NCBI GenBank assembly: GCA_002751075.1
Contig: NAOQ01000117.1
Location: forward strand, 70,377 to 115,865
Reading direction: 5' to 3'
Origin: Ichthyophonus hoferi
Taxonomy: Eukaryota; Opisthokonta; Ichthyosporea; Ichthyophonida; Ichthyophonidae
DNA length: 45,489 nucleotides
Below the pieces are notes generated by a model. That model did no database searches and had not been told where the DNA came from. It was given only the letters and a program-made list of their open reading frames with translations. Shown here one piece after another: positions 22,860 to 34,953 of the stretch; position 1 is the stretch's first letter; every line of letters starts with the position of its first letter. The translations under genes were made by a program, and so were the position numbers.

Positions 22860-24372
22860 ACTCCATAGGGTTGTGTAGGATTTAAAGATAACGGTAAACC
22901 AGTGCATTTTCTTTAGCTTGGTTATATTGAGAGGTTGTAAGGGACCGTATAAGCCCAATTGTGCACATATATATGTGTGTACACACTTTTTTGAACCTGT
23001 TCGTATTCTGTTAGCCGAACATGGTGATGGATATATGCAAATATATATTATGGATGTGTCAATTTTATTTCCCTTGGAAATTCTAAATTGCCTGTTGCTC
23101 TGTATACCTTTACTATTCTGTTCTTTCTCCTTTCTTCTTCTCCATCTATTTACCATAATACTTTAAGAGCCATAAACATCATAAAACACGCATTTACAGA
23201 ATAATATATATACATTATTGTTTAATTTTTAAACGCAAGCGTAATTGATGCATGTCTAGTTACTATGATCTCTCATACCAGACGGGAAATGGTCAATGTC
23301 GAACGTAATATATATATATTATTAAAAAAAAAAATATGTATTTTTATTAGAAAAAATGGCCATGTGTTTCTTTTCTTGTAGTCTAATATATGCTATATTT
23401 CCCCGCTCTCTTTTATTGAGTGTTCCAAGGACTTTATACATACGTAATTGTTGCGATACTTTATTGTCGTTTGTGACACTGTGTGTTTTTTGCATATATT
23501 GTATTATAATTCTAGCTAATGCTTATTATTTCATACGCAAAACAGTACAATTTTGTTAGAAATTGTCGGCAAGTATGTCTTGTATAGAGTGGCTTCCCTG
23601 CTAATATTTCTATAAATAGATTGGTATATTTGGTTACATAGCTAAACAGTGACATAATAATAAACAAATACAGTAATTAATTGGAAGCTATCATAAACTA
23701 ACTACCATAGTCAAAGATAAAATATAACATAGTACGCTTGTAGTGAATCAGCAATTCAGATATAATCTAGAGCTTGATCTGGCATTATTGCAGCCACAAA
23801 CAGTGGTACCACACGTTGTGGTCAAGGATTGGGAGTGCCTATTAACAAAACTATGTTGATATAAAAGAATATGCTAATGATTTTAAGTATAATAAAATAT
23901 ATTGTATATTCCTAGCATTATCTATTCTTGTTGGAGAATATCAGCTACGAGCAGCAAGCTGTATACTCCATCAATTCTAGAATTTGAAAACCCAACCAAA
24001 ACACATTAAAGTAACCAGCATTACTCCAGCCGATTTAGAATTTTTTACGTAGATAACTAAAATATAACTAGCATACTAAGTAGGTTTTACAATAGTGTGT
24101 TATTAGTTGAAATTTTTATTTAAAGGGCATTTTTAACCATTGTATCCTATATTACCAAATAAACTATGCTGTAGTCTGCCTGTAGCAGACGACGCTTTTT
24201 AATCTCAGAAATATTATAAAGATTTTATTGGCTTTGTTCAACAAAAAATAAATTGAGATCTCCAAAGATGATTGGATCTTAGCTCGATCGCCTAAATATC
24301 TTAGAGAATTCAAATCTGGATCAAATCTCACTTTTAAATAAATTCGGGCTGCGGGTCATATTCTATGTTTTC
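22860..24372. other. WDR44 3' flank and intergenic sequence
   Basis: AT-rich. The first few hundred bases should be the WDR44 3' UTR, but I see no clear AATAAA close to the stop. A T/A-rich simple stretch lies at about 23308-23350. The open stretches on both strands (22827-23166, 23356-23559) are low-complexity and look like chance. Confidence 0.5.
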
Positions 24373-24483
24373 ATTGGGAGTTTACTTAGATATTATTATA
24401 CACCAATCGCAGTCACAAACTTTATTACATAATCCTATTAGCCAATATTCTAACGGTAATCTATTTTATGCCCATATGATTGG
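24373..24483. promoter_or_regulatory. CCAAT cluster upstream of the HAD gene
   Basis: Four CCAAT boxes in about 110 bases: ATTGG at 24373-24377, CCAAT at 24403-24407, CCAAT at 24442-24446 and ATTGG at 24479-24483. The cluster ends 126 bases before the HAD start codon and resembles that in the MSRA/WDR44 interval, suggesting a shared NF-Y-type promoter style. Confidence 0.5.
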
Positions 24484-24572
24484 CTATCCCGTTTGTACAG
24501 CGTGTTATGCCCGAACAACTAATTCTGAAAACAAAGGAAATGGATATAGAAAGAATTATATTATTATAGTAT

Positions 24573-24588
24573 ACTTTTATATAAAAGT
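24573..24588. promoter_or_regulatory. TATA-containing 16-bp perfect palindrome
   Basis: ACTTTTATATAAAAGT equals its own reverse complement and contains TATATAAAAG, 22-31 bases before the HAD ATG at 24609. If it is a TATA box, transcription would start almost at that ATG and translation might begin at the in-frame ATG at 24618 instead. Confidence 0.4.
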
Positions 24589-24608
24589 TTATATATACTG
24601 TAGTCAAA

Positions 24609-27600
24609 ATGTCGGTCATGTATAAAGCCATCTGCCTGGACCTGGATGGTACTCTACTTAATAGCAGCAAGACAATAGGCGCTAGGTAGGGATATTTTTC
24701 CGTCACCCATTCCCCTAGGATTGGCCTTTACAACTACTTACCAAACTTTAACTTTATACTATACCTAAAAATATTGACCCTTTCTTTACCTGTAAGAAAA
24801 AGACTAGATGCATTTCTCATGTTGGCTAAGGAGGAAACAAACAGTAACAGAAAGTACTAGTAATGACTTAAATGTATAGCTATATTTTTATCACCTATAT
24901 GCATCGATGACTTATATCTTACCCTGCCAGAACTATAGAGGCAATCAGGAAGGTGGCAGCCAAGGGAATAGCTATTGTTTTAGCCTCTGGGAGAATGACA
25001 CCCTGTGTAGAACCATACCAGGTATTGAAGTCACTAACTATGAGCTTCTTTTAATTACTGCATGACTTTGCTATATTTTTTTCTATTCATTATATGTTAT
25101 TTCAAGATAATTGCACAAGATTGTATATAATCTAGCCAGTAAATGTAATAGAAAAAATCAAAGAAGCATTATTACAAACATACATAACTACCTCTGTTAT
25201 AACTCAGGATGAATAAAATTATCTCTGGCATACCTGAAAATTAAATGTACATCATCTTATATAGCATCATATAACGTCAACACCCTGGTAATGGTGTACA
25301 TGCATTATAGTTTCAATCCTTTATGACAAGTGTTTGGTAAAACGAGCCTATGTTTATATGACTGGCACCTGAGTTGGTTGGCAGAGACACAGTCTTTGTG
25401 TTCACTAGAAAAAACTAGTTTTTGTTTTGTTGTTCACATATCTGGCCTAAGGTTTATTTTTTTGGGTCCTTGGTGTTATTTAGTTGCAGATTGAAGGTTT
25501 GAACAATATAATACTATCATACTATCATAAAAAAGATAAACTAACTGCCAGCATGGGAATTGAAAAAGATGTGTGATACTTTACTCTATATTCCCTTCCT
25601 TTTCAGTTCTTGCTCTTACATTATTTATAAACAAAAAACAACAAAAGCAATAATTTTCCTGAGAGCAGGAAAGGACACTCTGTCTATGATCCAACAATAA
25701 TTAATGTTTTGTTTCTAACACATGGATTGATAGGCAGTGTTAGGAGTTGACTGCCATCTGGTTAGCTATAATGGTGGAGCAGGATACGATACCAAGAAGA
25801 ATGGTAGGAAGTGTCTGTTTGAGAAACCTTTAGATATTTCCTTGTCTTCAAAGATATTGGAATATGCAATGAAGGAGAATTGGTAAGGCTGTGGGTATGA
25901 CCTCTATAGATATATATATATATATCTTCATCTCTTTTTCTCTAATTACACAGTTTATAATTTAGGGACATCTATTTGTAATGCTCTGCATGCAATATCT
26001 CTATAACCACTATATGTCTCACTGTGGGCCAATCAGGCTAGATATTTAGAATTACAATAAACAAAATATCAATTATAAGCAGTCATTTACTAAACTCCAG
26101 ACTTACACAAGAGTTCACTGTTTTACTAACTGTATATTTGTTAAATGCATATGTTTTCAAAGAGTATGATTAATTATATATTCCCCTCTATATTATTGAA
26201 TAGATCTGGTTAGCATTGTTACTATAATCTAATATTTGAATTTTGAAATCATTCAAAAAATAATATTAATGATGACTAATATAAATATATGTGCCTGCCC
26301 ACACACTGTAGGGCTACCAATCTTTACATCAAGGATCAGCTCATAGCAGTGTCTAAAAGTAAAAGTCATCAAGACCTATATGATCGCTATGTTAATGTGA
26401 CTGCTGCTAGCTACAAGTACATTGATAGCTACACGTCTGTATTGGACCAGCCTACTAGCAAATTAATTTTATTGGTTTGTATTTGTTTGATTTGTTTATG
26501 TATTGTTTTCAGTACGTCTATTCTATTGTGCAGCTTATATACTAACTCATATCTCTAATCTAAACTACCTGTCCTCTTATGTGTTATTTACTCTTTTTAC
26601 TTTTTTCTTTGGTGCCTTCTTACCCACCTTGTTTATGTAACTGTTTTTACTATCACCTCTCTACATTGACTCATAATATACATGTTGTGCGTTCTGTTCA
26701 CATTGCATTAACATACACCTTCTAGTGTATATTTTTTGTGATAAACATCTTCATCATATAGGATATTTCAATATTAATTAATTATTAAAAGATTAAATGC
26801 TCTCAAACTATTCCTTTTTCTCACTCAATGTTGTTTTTATTGGTGCACAATGCATCTATGGTTTAAATATACAGCAGATAGTTACATAATATCTCTGCCA
26901 TTATTTTTTTCTTCCCTTTCTTTCTAGCTTTATGAATAAGTTGATGATGACAGGTTTATCAATAAGCGTTAGTCATGGAAATTTGGATATATGTGTATAT
27001 GTCTGTATATACCTTTGTATGACTACATCCTCATGCCTGTAGTATATATTATATAATTTATTCCAGTTGTCTCATCTACACCTCCTTGTAATCTTTATTT
27101 ATGTTATTTTATTATTTTACTGCTATATTTAAGTTGTTTTCTTTTTTAACTAGTACACTTATGATATAGCATATACTCTTTCTTTCCCTTCTAATTATAT
27201 ATTTGCCAATTTCTCCAAACTTCTACTAATCTCTAGTAAAAATATTCATAGCACATATTTCCTCTAATATATCTATTATTTTTTCAGGCTGAAGATGATC
27301 ATGTACCTGCTCTAATGAAGACCTTTAGACAACGATTCACCCCAGATCAGGCACATATTATTCCAGTGGATTTCTTTATTGAATTTGTTGACCCAAAGGT
27401 CAACAAGGGGACAGGTGTTGAGGTAGACATCTTTTGATTCTTCTTCTACCTTTTTTTTCTCTTTATTTCTCTTGATTTTTCTTTCTCCATTTCTTCCTTT
27501 CTCTCCTTCTACATCTTTTTTTTCTTATGAAGACCTCACCTATGTCATGGTTTCTTTCTAGTAGTCTATTCTAGTTTCTCATGCCTACACTTCCATGTGA

Positions 27601-29262
27601 AATTTTGATTAGAGGGCTAAAAAGGAACCTAATCAAGGAAAATATATCAGAAAATCAGTAGAAAAAATGCCGTCAGGTTTTCTAGAAAGAGCATGTAGTA
27701 TAGTACTAACCCTAACCCTAATATCTACTACTTTTACTTATTCTGTTCTATAGCATATGCTGTCTACAGCACTAACTAGAAACCCATGCTTTAGAATCTT
27801 ATGAAGGCACTCTCTATCCCAATGGAACAAGTGGTGGCTTTTGGTGATGGTCATAATGATGTAGAGATGTTGCAGGTTAGTAGATAGTGGTATGACTTGT
27901 AATGAGTATATATATGTTGGGGAGGGTACCACCATTGGGCCTTTATTTCATAGTAAACCCATTTAAAAATAATTTTAAATTGAAAATATTTTGAAGTTTT
28001 ACATTTTAGAATCTATGCTTGTAACCATCATACTATATAGTGGGTATTATTCTATCTTTAGTGTGGTGTATAAGTAAGGAAGATGAAATAATAGGAGATA
28101 ATGGGAATGATAGATAATATACATGTAGGTTGAAGGAAGGATGACTTTGTTTGTCTGTGCATCTATCTGATTGTACTCTAATGAGTATAACAATACAGTT
28201 CTAAGTTGCATATATGGATAAAATATTCACAAGTCATTGTTAGGTATGCCTACAATATAGTTTGTAGACCCATACATTAGCAATATGTTGTATATACATA
28301 AATAAAAAAATTGTGTATTGTATTTATGCTGTGGTAAAGAGGAACCAAGGGTTTCCATAATGTGTAGATGAAGTTTAAGAATCAAATAAGATGGGTATAA
28401 AAGTGTTCTATAATATTTGTGTTATTACCAGTAACTATAGTATTAGGTCACTCAAATCCATCTACTTGACAGACAGACAGTACGTGTATTTATGTATAAT
28501 AGTTGTCTGTTTTCTAAATTTTGGCCCAGCCCATTTATGTCTCATTCCTTTAGTAAACTATCAGTAATTTCTTTTCCTGATTGGCGATATATAACTTTGG
28601 GGAGGTGAGTCATACTAATAAGGCAATGTTGTTATGAAATATGATACAAAGATAGTTGTTATCATTACAGTTTTAATCTGTACTGCCTTAATTGGGTAGT
28701 TAAACAAATGTTTATTTAGACAGAAAATAAAGGTATACATGGTCAGTTTGTCGAACTATTTCATTGCACTCATCTAGCCACTAAAATTGTATTTTGCTAT
28801 TGTGAGGAATGTAAAATGAATAAATTTTTAATATTGTATACATATTATTGCAGTAAATAAATGGCTAGAAAAAGTTAAGTTGCAACAATATAGATAATGT
28901 GGCTGGGTGTGAGCATATAGAACGCTTAATTAAAAAATACTTTTGGTTTATATATATTAATGGTTATTTGGGTATCTATTCTTGATATTGCGTATTCCAA
29001 CCCTTCACATACAGTTGCAAACCATGATCTTAACATTCTACTCATATAAATGTTGGGTTTTGGATGCCTTTTCATAAAACATGAGATCTACTAATGAATG
29101 TTTTGAAATGAGTTTAACTGTATATCTGTACAGATGGTGGGACTTGGAGTGGCCATGCAAAATGCAGAAGACACAGCCAAGAAGGTGGCAAATAAGGTCT
29201 CTCAATTCACTAATGATGAGGATGCTGTAGGTAGAGAATTAGAGAGTATCTTTGGCCTCTAA
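24609..29262 (+). CDS. Cof-type HAD-superfamily hydrolase (sugar-phosphate phosphatase-like)
   Basis: A cytosolic Mg-dependent phosphatase of the Cof/YidA-like HAD branch; the exact substrate cannot be read from sequence. Seven exons with consistent phases: 24609-24685, 24931-25021, 25734-25882, 26312-26474, 27288-27422, 27795-27875, 29134-29262. They give 274 aa, the usual Cof length. Motif I is LDLDGTLLNS (Asp11 nucleophile, Asp13), motif II VLASGR (Ser45), motif III Lys200 in NKGTGVE, motif IV GDGHNDVEM (Asp223, Asp227). Cof hallmarks SYNGGAGYD and GVAMQNAEDTAKKVAN are present. The cap between about residues 75 and 185 is of C2 type by position. All catalytic residues are intact. A second in-frame ATG lies at 24618. 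Cof-type enzymes are common in bacteria, plants and protists and absent from vertebrates as far as I know; the introns show this is no bacterial contaminant. Confidence 0.92.
27706..27721. repeat. Short telomere-like CCCTAA run
   Basis: CTAACCCTAACCCTAA, about 2.7 units of the animal telomere repeat, lies in an HAD intron. It is too short to be more than a curiosity. Confidence 0.5.
28789..28897 (+). repeat. Dispersed repeat pair, member 1
   Basis: Aligns in direct orientation with 30020-30120. Shared blocks are GTATTTTG, AGTGTAAAATGAA or ATGTAAAATGAA, TATTATTGCA, AATAGATGG or AATAAATGG, and TAGAAAAAG. It lies in the last intron of the HAD gene. Family unknown. Confidence 0.5.
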
Positions 29263-30019
29263 ACCCTCCCAGTGGATGAATGCTTCAAGTTCTGAAACTT
29301 TTGTAACATATATACACTTGTACAATATAAATGTATATATGTTCAAACACTGGTATGGACATGTAGACATAGGTATGGGTATAAGTATTCATTCATACTC
29401 TCAATAGGGTGCATAGTGGAGATTGGTCTAGTGTGGTGGCTTGGTAATACAGACTTGGATTGGAAACTTAAAATGTGTATGCACATATATATGATATGAA
29501 TAGGGTTGGATATTTTGGTGAGTTATGTCTCAATCCTTTATAATTACATACTTACATGTACATATACATATACTGAGTCTATTTGACTTAGTGTATTGAT
29601 GAAGATACCTAGTGGTTTACTATGAGATAATAACAATATAATGTTGTAAAAGAGGGTTTTTGGTTGACTTGCCAACTGCTGGTTTTACATAGAGTAGGGG
29701 TCCTGGAATAGTTTCAGACCACTTTCACAGTCTAAAGTTTATGTAATATTTTGATTAAAACTAATCATACCACAGATTAAAGCCAGAACCATGTGTGTTT
29801 TCAAAGAACAATAAAAAAGATTGTTTTGTCTTGTATATCACATAGAAAATGGGCATTCAGTATATGCCATATAGTATTCCAAGTTATATCTTTTGGAAGA
29901 GCAGTTGTACTTGTAGAGGTGATAAACTATTATAGTATTATCTTATAGGTTTAGATTTGGGAAATTATATTACTTAATTTGAAACTTACTTTTCCTGTTG
30001 CGTGGTTGGCTACTTGGTA
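29263..30019. other. HAD gene 3' flank, nothing recognised
   Basis: AT-rich. The start is presumably 3' UTR; the nearest AATAAA is about 29810, rather far from the stop at 29262. No domain-bearing frame seen. Confidence 0.45.
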
Positions 30020-30120
30020 GTATTTTGTTTTTGTGGTGAGTGTAAAATGAATTGCCTTGTAACAATCTATATTATTGCAACAAATAGATGGGTAGAAAAA
30101 GATTTATTTGCAATAGATAT
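30020..30120 (+). repeat. Dispersed repeat pair, member 2
   Basis: Second member of the pair with 28789-28897. Here the segment is open for 60 codons (30002-30184), but member 1 is not open in the same way, so this frame is probably chance. Confidence 0.5.
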
Positions 30121-30315
30121 CCAACAGAAGTTATGTGATCCATATACTGAAAATGGTATATTCAAGATAATGGCTTTATTTTGAAGAACTAAATTGCCAG
30201 CACTTTGTGGAATAGAACTGAAAGAAAAATTGTGATAGATTTCATTAGCCACAGTAGAAATATTTCCACTAAATAAGGTCCAAACTTTTAAAAGATTCAG
30301 CTGTATAAAGTTGAT

Positions 30316-30529
30316 ATGAATGATCTGGTATACACAGATTTGAGGCTGATGTTTCTTGGTGGAGTCACTGGTTCCTTGCTAGTAGCAAATGTGTAGTTTA
30401 AGTTTTTCAAGTTAGAGGAAATGTATATGCTTACAGTTTTTGACTTGTTTGCAGATGACTTTATGGATGCTGGAGTTTTGATGAAATTTCTCTTAAGAAT
30501 ATGCTTGCTGGGATTTTTGCCTCAATTAG
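30316..30529 (+). other. Exon-like open segments, unassigned
   Basis: A 26-codon ATG frame (30316-30396, MNDLVYTDLRLMFLGGVTGS...) is followed by an exon-like stretch, 30455-30529. That has TTTGCAG before it, the donor GTAAAG after it, and DFMDAGVLMKFLLRICLLGF within. I do not recognise either. The phase at the donor does not fit the exon-like segment at 33717, so they are not shown to be one gene. Could be remnants of a gene whose intron later received the gag fossils. Confidence 0.2.
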
Positions 30530-30785
30530 GTAAAGTCATAGCTTGTATATATTGTTGTCATCTATAACTAGTATATTAAAAATATGAGTGGTATATGGTA
30601 TTATCATACCTCTAAAGATATGAGTCTAGCACAATCAACATCTAGGTACAGTTACTTTAAGTAGTTAGATAATTTAGTGGCTTCACACTGTAATTAGGAC
30701 ACCTTATAATTAATGCAATTTTAATACTAATTATTGCTAGAAACCTTCTGTTGTTATTTTATACTTGGTAAAATTAGATCTCTTG

Positions 30786-32230
30786 TAGTGTAAGTGCATT
30801 GTCACACCACTGTCTAACACAAAGACCTTAGGTCCCTCTCTGTCTTATGTGTTGGTTTTGCTAGACTCATTAGGTTGAGCCAGAAGGATCTCTGGCTTGT
30901 TTGAGGATTTCCTTACCAAACTTCTGCTAAAGAATTGACAGTTGCTGGTTGACAACCTCTCAACTTCCTTTTTATTTCTAATTAAAGACTTGGGCTGTTG
31001 CCGCCTAATGAGTCTTCTTTCTTGATTTACAATCGGTATTTCCCTTATAAGTACCTCTAATGATAAATCTCCCTCACTGGAGCTAGTTGGCCCCTTGACC
31101 CTTTCCTTTACGGCTAGGCGTCTTAACATCACTTAATGTCACACTTAAACTTTTACTAACAAGTGACCGACCAGATGACACTTTGGACCCCCACAAAAAT
31201 ACAAATGTTCTAACACTAACAAGTTATTTTTATTCTTCAACTCAGGAACTGGTCCCTTTATGATATTGTACATCTCCTTAAGTACCTACACCAACTTTTG
31301 GTACTTCCACACATAAACTTGTGGTACATAACCATATAAACTTGCAGTACCTCCCCACATAAACTTGTGGTAAGGGATAGTTCCCATGATCCCTTACACT
31401 AATGAGATCGGAATTAATAATGATAATACATGACATATATTACTCACTACTTAACAAGGTATAAAGTTAGCCAATCATAGGGAGATTTGTAACTAATTAC
31501 TAGACGCAATTTTACAATTAACCTAACACTGAATGTGGTGTAACTAAAGTCTAACCTTTTAAGTTAAATCCTAATCCATATAGATAAATCTATCATACTT
31601 TAACAACTTCAGCTTTGATTATCCTTTGGTTGACCCTCAGTCTTGATGGATCCCTTGTAATGCCTATCTCCATCTCCTTTTCTTTTTTATTGCCCTTTGG
31701 GCAGCCATACAGGAAGTGATTTCCTTCACACTTGAAACACTTGATAGATGGTTGGCCACCTGACTCCTTATGTCCTTTCTTGATGACACTGTTGCTTTTG
31801 TTAGAGGCTTCATGGGCCTTAACATGCTTGAAAATAATATCAATGGCACCCTGGCCATTTTTAGAAATATTGAATGCCTCCATTAGGCTTTGCTACTCTG
31901 TATGTGATAACATGTGTGTGAATAACATCTGATATATACATTTTTCATACATCTTGTATTCAGTGCCAGTCAACTTGTTTACCAATTCTGTAGACCTCTT
32001 GATATATTCTGAAGGTCTCTCCCCCTTTGTTGGTCTCATTTGGATCCATTTTCTAAAGGTTTCAGTATGCTGGATGTTGGAACACATTTCATACTCTTCC
32101 TTGAGGCTTTTCCATGTATTGTATGCAAATGAAGTCAGGTTCCACTTGATCAGGACAACCACCAAGACCAGCCTACCATCACCCACTTTTCACCAGTCTC
32201 CATGCAAGGGTCACATTTTCACACCTAGCC
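30786..32230 (-). mobile_element. Ty1/copia-type gag fossil, inverted copy
   Basis: The minus-strand translation shows a copia-type gag: an alpha-helical segment with TWKSLKEEYEMC and ERPSEYIKRSTELVNKLTG, then a CCHC zinc knuckle, CFKCEGNHFLYGCP, near 31690-31735, then a basic and Ser-rich tail. It is head to head with a second copy beginning at 32236. The outer end (TAGTGTAAGTGCATTGTC at 30786) matches the outer end of the other copy. About 0.4-0.7 kb in the 31130-31590 area has no counterpart in the other copy. It is a broken fossil. Confidence 0.65.
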
Positions 32231-32235
32231 TTCCA

Positions 32236-33212
32236 TGTTTTTTTGGGGGGGGGGGATGCTGTTTTCAATGAGATGTCAAACATGGAAGCAGCCAGCAGAC
32301 TGGTGAACTTTCTGGCTTTTAACCAAGATCTTCTCTTCAGAGGAGGGGAAGTAGGCCCTAACTTTGAGGATTGGGTTTTGAACATGGAGTATGTTCTTTT
32401 AGAAGTAGACTGCAGTGAGGTCTTCATGATGGAGCCTACAATGGAACAGAGGGAATTGCCTCTACAAACACAACAGGCTGAGAAGGTAGTGAGAGGCTAC
32501 CTAGCCAGATGCCTCAGCATGGAGGTACATTGGCAGATCAACTAGAGCCTGACTTCATTTGCATATGATTCAAGGAAAAGCCTCAAGGACGAGTATGAAA
32601 TGTGTTCCAACATCCAGCATGCTGAGACCTTCTGGAAATGGTTTCAAATGAGACCAAAAGCAGGGGAGAGACCTTCAGAATATATCAAGAGGTCTATGGA
32701 ATTGGTAACCAAGTTGACTGGCAATAATTATGAGGTGCACAAAAAATGCATATATCAGATGATATTCACACACAAGTTTTCACATGCAGAGTATTGAAGC
32801 CTAATAGAGGCATATAATGCTTCTTCAAATGGCCAGGGTGCCATTGACATTCTTTACAACCACATTAAGACCCATGAAGCTTTTAACAAAAGCAACAGTG
32901 TCAACAAGAAGGGCCATAAGGAGTCAGGTAGCCAACTATCCATCAAGTGCTTCAATTGTAGTGGAAATCACTTCTTGTAAGGCTGCCCAAAGGGCAATAG
33001 AAATGGGGATGGAGATAGGCATCACAAAGGACCCATGAAGACTGAGGGTCAACCAAAAGACCATAGAAACACAAATTGGGAGTGGAAACCCACAAGCAAG
33101 CCTGAGGCCCTCCTAGCACAACCTCAGGAGTCCAACATGAACGTCACAATTGATAGACAGGGACCAAAAGCCTTCATCTTGTACAGCAGTAAGACAATGC
33201 ACTTACACTAGT
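32236..33212 (+). mobile_element. Ty1/copia-type gag fossil, direct copy
   Basis: Plus-strand counterpart of the preceding copy. It includes the N-terminal gag part FEDWVLNMEYVLLEVDCSEV, the shared EYEMCSNIQHAETF and ERPSEYIKRSMELV blocks, and a CCHC knuckle, CFNCSGNHFL...GCPKG, near 32945-32995. Nucleotide similarity to the inverted copy is high, which suggests that one arose from the other fairly recently. Ends near ACTTACACTA at 33201-33210. It is broken, with a few lesions. Confidence 0.65.
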
Positions 33213-33716
33213 AGTAATGACCTTTACATAAAGTAAAGTCCTTATTTTAGTGATGTGGCATTTATTATTAGATATTTGTATTGCAGCTAAACCTTTGTCA
33301 CTTATATAGACATTCATGGTGGCTTATTCAGAGTTTATTTTAAGTATTTCATTTTAATGTGCTAAACAATAATAGATATTAAAACACCAATATAGTGTTA
33401 CGTTAAGTGTTTTGGTATAATAACTGGTGCTTTATATTCATCCATTAAACTTCATACTGGTGCACAGATAAATTTCAAGTAAAACAACAGAGTATGAGGT
33501 GCTAATAATAGATGGAACATCCCCTTACAAAGTGGGAATAAGCTTAAATTCCAATACTTAGCCTTATTGTTAGAACTATACTAAGTGAATGTTGGCCAGT
33601 TATGTTAGCCTCAACTATATAACCAAATCTATAGTCTGTATCAAGGATTAGAAATTATAAACACCAATAAATGCTGCTTAAACTCATAGTAAAAATATTT
33701 ACTTTTTATTATTTAG
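33213..33716. other. AT-rich stretch, nothing recognised
   Basis: Follows the gag fossil. No open frame or repeat of note. Confidence 0.4.
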
Positions 33717-33807
33717 GTATGAGTATATTTCACCTGATTCCAAGGTGAGACAGATGGCAGAGAAATATTTGCAACAGTTTCAAAATGCTAGGGAGGCTTG
33801 GAATTGA
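33717..33807 (+). other. Exon-like segment resembling an importin-beta N-terminal repeat
   Basis: A strong acceptor (ACTTTTTATTATTTAG) precedes a 30-codon open stretch containing YEYISPDSKVRQMAEKYLQQ and FQNAREAWN, ending at TGA. The pattern 'D..VR..AEK.L..FQ....AW' matches the first helix of the importin-beta N-terminal (IBN_N) domain of transportins and exportins. A donor-like GTAAGAT lies at 33811, just past the stop. So it may be a pseudogene piece, or the stop may be a sequence error. No neighbouring exon could be joined. Confidence 0.3.
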
Positions 33808-33978
33808 TGTGGTAAGATATTAAGGTAAATAAACCACTAGAACCTGAAAGTCAAGTTCTTCTAAAGATGGCATTTTACTAAAGTACAGATTATTGTTTAC
33901 TTTTATCACTTATGCCTGGTCTATAAAAATTGACAAGCAAGTAAAAGTTTTACTCCCTTCTGACTCTGCAAATTTTAG

Positions 33979-34163
33979 CTATTTCCAATATCCTTCTACC
34001 TGATGAGAGTCCGCTCCTGCCAGATATCAATCTTGACTTGACTTCAACCAGTACATTTGGATCAGCAAGTTCAGAGGAGTTGTTCTCTTTTAATCCAATT
34101 TATGACACAGAAAATGGAGTGAAATTTTTTTTTTCTTTAGTCACTACTCTTTACTACATCTAA
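33979..34163 (+). other. Open exon-like segment, unassigned
   Basis: After AATTTTAG there are 60 open codons with an acidic, Ser-rich composition (ISNILLPDESPLLPDINLD, then FGSASSEELFSFNPIYDTEN). The last third is hydrophobic. It looks more protein-like than other open stretches here, but I do not recognise it and see no joinable neighbour. Confidence 0.25.
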
Positions 34164-34242
34164 CTCCATTATCACACTCCTGGATGTTTTCTTTTTGGCT
34201 TCAAAGCTTTTCATACTAGCTATCAAAATGGACTACTAGAAA

Positions 34243-34443
34243 ATGTTTAATGCTAAGTATAACAGCAAGATACCATCAGATCTGTTCCATTTATTAATAT
34301 CTCTGGCTCTCTACTGCATTTGTTCATGTGTATTTGTCATTTTTATAACAATCCTGGCTAACTGTGCTATTATGTTAAGCTTGATTAAACCTTTAGAAAT
34401 GTATTTCACTTTTTCTATGACTTGTACAGATCACAACTATTGA
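34243..34443 (+). other. Short hydrophobic ORF, possible membrane protein fragment
   Basis: A 66-codon ATG frame with one long hydrophobic stretch, roughly residues 14-46, including FITILANCAIMLSLIK. The Asn within a hydrophobic helix recalls GPCR transmembrane helix 1, but a single helix is weak evidence. Could be chance or a decayed exon. Confidence 0.2.
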
Positions 34444-34953
34444 AGTATTTCCGCCTCTATAAGCGTTTAATTGAATACTTCATGATGTCTTGCACAAAAA
34501 CACTTATTGGTTATATAGCATTGAACCTTGAAATATTTTAGAAGTTTCATAGTGAGGTATCAATTGGTATCTGAGTTTTTAGATATTAATTAATGACAAT
34601 TAATTAATTATATGATGTCCCTGATTACATGTAATTAGGATCAGAAGGTTAGCACAGTTTAGCACATAAATTTACTGTGATTAGATAAGTGATGGCAATC
34701 TGAACTATATAAGATATGAACCTATTATTAATTTGATTAAGGACGATCAACATCTGAGCAACTGGTATTGATTAAAAATCAAACAACTACATAATCAGCA
34801 TTTATAGACTTAGTCTAGATTCTGAGTTTGGTTGACCAAAAATAAATTAAAGATTCTTACTCTATAAATAAATCACTTTGTTAAAACATGAGTAATATAG
34901 AAAAACATTTAGGGGCTATTGCTTAATATAAGAAACATAAGGCTTTCAGCAAT

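Noticed and set aside
31664-32271. Several overlapping open stretches on both strands
   Set aside because: Alternative frames and antisense shadows of the two gag fossils.
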